DNA from: JBCBWG01 sp039817205
GTDB lineage: Bacteria > Pseudomonadota > Alphaproteobacteria > Rhizobiales > Hyphomicrobiaceae
Length of the DNA: 7,392 nucleotides
Direction: 5' to 3'
Assembly (NCBI GenBank): GCA_039817205.1
Contig: JBCBWG010000170.1
Span: forward strand, 1 to 7,392
Shown here: piece by piece, positions 5,488 through 7,392 of the stretch
How the letters are laid out: every line of letters starts with the position of its first letter
Position numbering within the stretch: position 1 is the first letter of the stretch
Translations under genes and position numbers: made by a program
The notes under the pieces: model-generated
Database searches by the model: none
Told to the model about the DNA's origin: nothing
The model's input: only the letters and a program-made list of their open reading frames with translations

Positions 5488-7136
5488 TGCCCGAATGGTT
5501 GTTTGATCACCTCTACGAATATGTCGGCGCCTACATGTTCCTGGCGCTTGCACTCACACTGTTCACCGGGCTGCCGGTGGGCATCGCGATCGGTGGCATC
5601 GGCTTTCTGTTCGGCTTCATCGGCATCTACCTCGAACTCGTGACGCTGAACGAGTTCTTCAACGTGCCGAATAAGATCTGGGGCGGCGACGGGGCATCCG
5701 GCGCTGTGCAGAACCCTCTGCTCGTGGCAATCCCGTGTTTCATTTTCATGGGCACGATGCTGGAGCGTTCGCGGGTTGCCGAGGACCTTTTGCACATCCT
5801 TCAGGTGATGCTGCGGCGCGTTCCAGGTGGCCTCGCGCTTTCGGTCACGGTCATGGGTACGATCATGGCCGCGACCACCGGCATTATCGGCGCCTCGGTC
5901 GTCATGATGACGTTGATGGCGCTGCCGACCATGTTGGCGCAGCGCTATCACACACCGCTTGCCACCGGCACACTCGCCGCCTCGGCAACACTCGGCATTC
6001 TCATCCCGCCCTCGATCATGCTCGTTTTGATGGCGAGCTTGATGTCAATCTCGGTTGGCAACCTGTTCCTCGGCGCGGTGCTTCCAGGTCTCCTTCTGTC
6101 CGGGCTCTACTTCCTCTACATCGCCGTGATCAGCTCGATGAAGCCTCAATGGGCCCCGCCGTTGTCGGACGAGGTGATGGGCGAAATCCCGAAGGCCAAT
6201 ACGGGCAACATGGCGCAATACGCGTCGATCGTGGGCGTCATGGTCGGCCTCGCGGTGTTCGCGAATGTGTTCGCCGACGGCTTCGTTGACACCGCAGTCG
6301 CTGCGACAGGCGTTAACGCACTCAACTTCGTGCACGAGTTCAACTGGGATTTATTTGCCTTCTTCGGCATCTTCTTCGCGTCGATGTACTACGGCAATCG
6401 CGACAGCGGATCGATCTTCGGGATGGTCCTCAAAGGCTTCATTCCGCCGGTCTTCTTGATCGTCCTCGTGCTCGGCTCGATCTTCGGCGGCTGGGCAACG
6501 CCCACGGAAGCGGCCGGCATCGGTGCGTTCGGCTCGATGGTTCTCGCGTTTGCGAACGGGACGTTGAACTACTCATCGCTGAAAGACGTGGTTCATCGGA
6601 CCGCGCTGACGACGTCGATGATTTTCTTCATCTTCCTCGCGGCGACGACGTTCTCGTACTTCTTCCGCGCGCTCTACGGCGAAGACCTGATCATCGGCTT
6701 CATCGAATGGCTGGAGCTTGGGCCTTGGCCGCTCATCATCATGCTGATGGCAACGGTCTTTCTGCTCGGCTTCTTCTTCGACTGGCTTGAGATCACACTG
6801 ATCGTGCTTCCGGTCTTCACGCCGATCGTCATGAAGCTCGCGCCGGCTTTCACGGATCACTTGGGTCTTGCCGCGACGCTGCCGCCGAAAGAGATCCAGC
6901 TCCAGGTGCTATACTGGTTCGCGATCTTGGTTGCGATCAACTTGCAGACGAGCTTCCTCACCCCGCCGTTTGGCTTTGCGCTGTTCTACATGAAGGGCGT
7001 GGCGCCACCGGAAGTGAAGATGCAGGACATCTACGCTGGCATCATCCCGTTCGTGATCCTGCAGCTCATCGGGCTCTCACTGGTCGTCCAATTCCCGGAG
7101 GTCGCCCTTTGGCTACCGAGGCTGGTGCTCGGGTAG
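5487..7136 (+). CDS. dctM: TRAP transporter large permease subunit (DctM/FcbT3 type)
   Basis: Large, multi-helix membrane subunit that carries the substrate and sodium path. It has 549 residues, longer than classic DctM (about 425-440) but usual for the FcbT3 branch. Hydrophobic segments run through the protein. Family motifs visible are GILIPPSIML (170-179), GGWATPTEAAGIGAFG (334-349), DWLEITLIVLPVFTP (432-446) and FLTPPFGFALFYMKGV (490-505). The extra length sits mainly in two places: a loop around 49-76 (including WGGDGASG) and a segment at about 219-305 carrying two added hydrophobic stretches (246-263 and 286-302). The ATG overlaps the dctQ stop by one base, and AAGGA (5473-5477) lies 9 bases upstream inside dctQ. 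Transport is expected to be a sodium symport energised by the membrane gradient, as known for the family. A strong terminator follows 42 bases after the stop. Confidence 0.95.
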   Translation: MPEWLFDHLYEYVGAYMFLALALTLFTGLPVGIAIGGIGFLFGFIGIYLELVTLNEFFNVPNKIWGGDGASGAVQNPLLVAIPCFIFMGTMLERSRVAEDLLHILQVMLRRVPGGLALSVTVMGTIMAATTGIIGASVVMMTLMALPTMLAQRYHTPLATGTLAASATLGILIPPSIMLVLMASLMSISVGNLFLGAVLPGLLLSGLYFLYIAVISSMKPQWAPPLSDEVMGEIPKANTGNMAQYASIVGVMVGLAVFANVFADGFVDTAVAATGVNALNFVHEFNWDLFAFFGIFFASMYYGNRDSGSIFGMVLKGFIPPVFLIVLVLGSIFGGWATPTEAAGIGAFGSMVLAFANGTLNYSSLKDVVHRTALTTSMIFFIFLAATTFSYFFRALYGEDLIIGFIEWLELGPWPLIIMLMATVFLLGFFFDWLEITLIVLPVFTPIVMKLAPAFTDHLGLAATLPPKEIQLQVLYWFAILVAINLQTSFLTPPFGFALFYMKGVAPPEVKMQDIYAGIIPFVILQLIGLSLVVQFPEVALWLPRLVLG

Positions 7137-7178
7137 CGGCCGTCGCTGACCCGAGTTGATCACCAGACGACAAAAAGA

Positions 7179-7212
7179 AAACCGGGCGCGCGACGCGGCG
7201 CCCGGTTTTTTT
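7179..7212 (+). terminator. Intrinsic, apparently bidirectional terminator ending the TRAP operon
   Basis: A perfect 11-pair stem, AAACCGGGCGC (7179-7189) with GCGCCCGGTTT (7198-7208), has an eight-base loop and runs into seven T's (7206-7212). The upstream flank is AAAAAGA (7172-7178), so the minus strand also sees a T-rich tail. The hairpin can therefore stop the convergent gene entering from the right. Confidence 0.92.
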
Positions 7213-7287
7213 ATGGCTGATTTTGGAGAGACGTTGTGGCCCCCCAAAGCGTTCTAAGCTTGCACGCGCTCTAACGGCTCAGGCGCT

Positions 7288-7392
7288 TTAGGCCTTCATG
7301 CGCTCAGACTTAGGGTCGTACATTGGCTTGAGCGACGCGATGGCTGCAACTCGGCGTCCAGCAACATCGATCTCGTAACTCGACGCCAGAAC
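7288..7392 (-). CDS. 3' end of a GcvT-like aminomethyltransferase/demethylase (partial)
   Basis: Only the last 34 codons and the TAA stop (7290-7288) are inside the window; the gene continues past the right edge. The visible residues include YEIDVAGRR and, near the end, SLKPMYDP followed by KSERMKA. This form (a beta strand with a V(A/R)G turn, then a (L/K)(K/S)P-x-YDP-x-x-x-R(M/L) tail) is typical, from memory, of the C-terminal barrel of GcvT-type folate-binding proteins. These include glycine-cleavage T protein, dimethylglycine/sarcosine dehydrogenases and THF-dependent O-demethylases of the LigM kind. Which of these it is cannot be told from 34 residues. It is convergent with the TRAP operon and shares the bidirectional terminator. 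Confidence 0.6.
   Translation of the reverse strand, partial: VLASSYEIDVAGRRVAAIASLKPMYDPKSERMKA

Noticed and set aside
4510..5553. 347-codon open frame on the minus strand opposite dctQ
   Set aside because: It is antisense to a clear membrane protein. Its composition (Asp, His, Glu, Arg and Gln very high) is what the complement of hydrophobic codons gives, and it has no family match.

Overview
The window looks like chromosomal DNA from a GC-rich alphaproteobacterium, probably Rhizobiales-like. The reasons are the codon use, the Shine-Dalgarno-led genes, a complete tripartite (TRAP) transporter of the type common in that class, and one CtrA-like half-site. This assignment is an inference from style and families; no rRNA or marker gene is present. 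There are five genes: four complete and one cut by the right edge. I see no tRNA, rRNA, CRISPR array, insertion sequence or phage integrase.

Left part (1-1236, + strand): a 403-residue protein made of eight tandem 31-residue Gly/Asp-rich beta-type repeats. They sit between a Lys/Arg/Ala/Thr-rich N-terminus and a C-terminal domain with a coiled coil that resembles the end of proteins annotated as tail-fibre-like, mostly in Bacteroidetes. It is the least ordinary gene here and has no signal peptide. A convergent gene on the minus strand (1379-2707) encodes a single-pass membrane protein of unknown function with a long Pro/Ala/Val-rich, basic outer region. Three inverted repeats lie between the two stop codons, and one probably terminates the minus-strand gene.

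Middle (2708-3405): about 700 bp with no convincing gene. It separates two divergent genes and must hold the start signals for both.

Right part (3406-7136, + strand): a dctP-dctQ-dctM operon for a TRAP transporter of the subfamily labelled mannitol/chloroaromatic (FcbT-like). DctP is the periplasmic solute receptor. DctQ and DctM are the small and large membrane subunits, and both are longer than the canonical ones. Strong stem-loops follow dctP, which would favour high receptor and lower permease levels. dctQ and dctM overlap by one base and are probably translationally coupled. A strong, apparently bidirectional intrinsic terminator closes the operon. It also serves the convergent minus-strand gene that enters from the right edge. 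That gene's last 34 residues look like the C-terminus of a GcvT-type, tetrahydrofolate-dependent aminomethyltransferase or demethylase. The transporter's substrate cannot be read from the sequence; an organic acid carboxylate is the best general guess.
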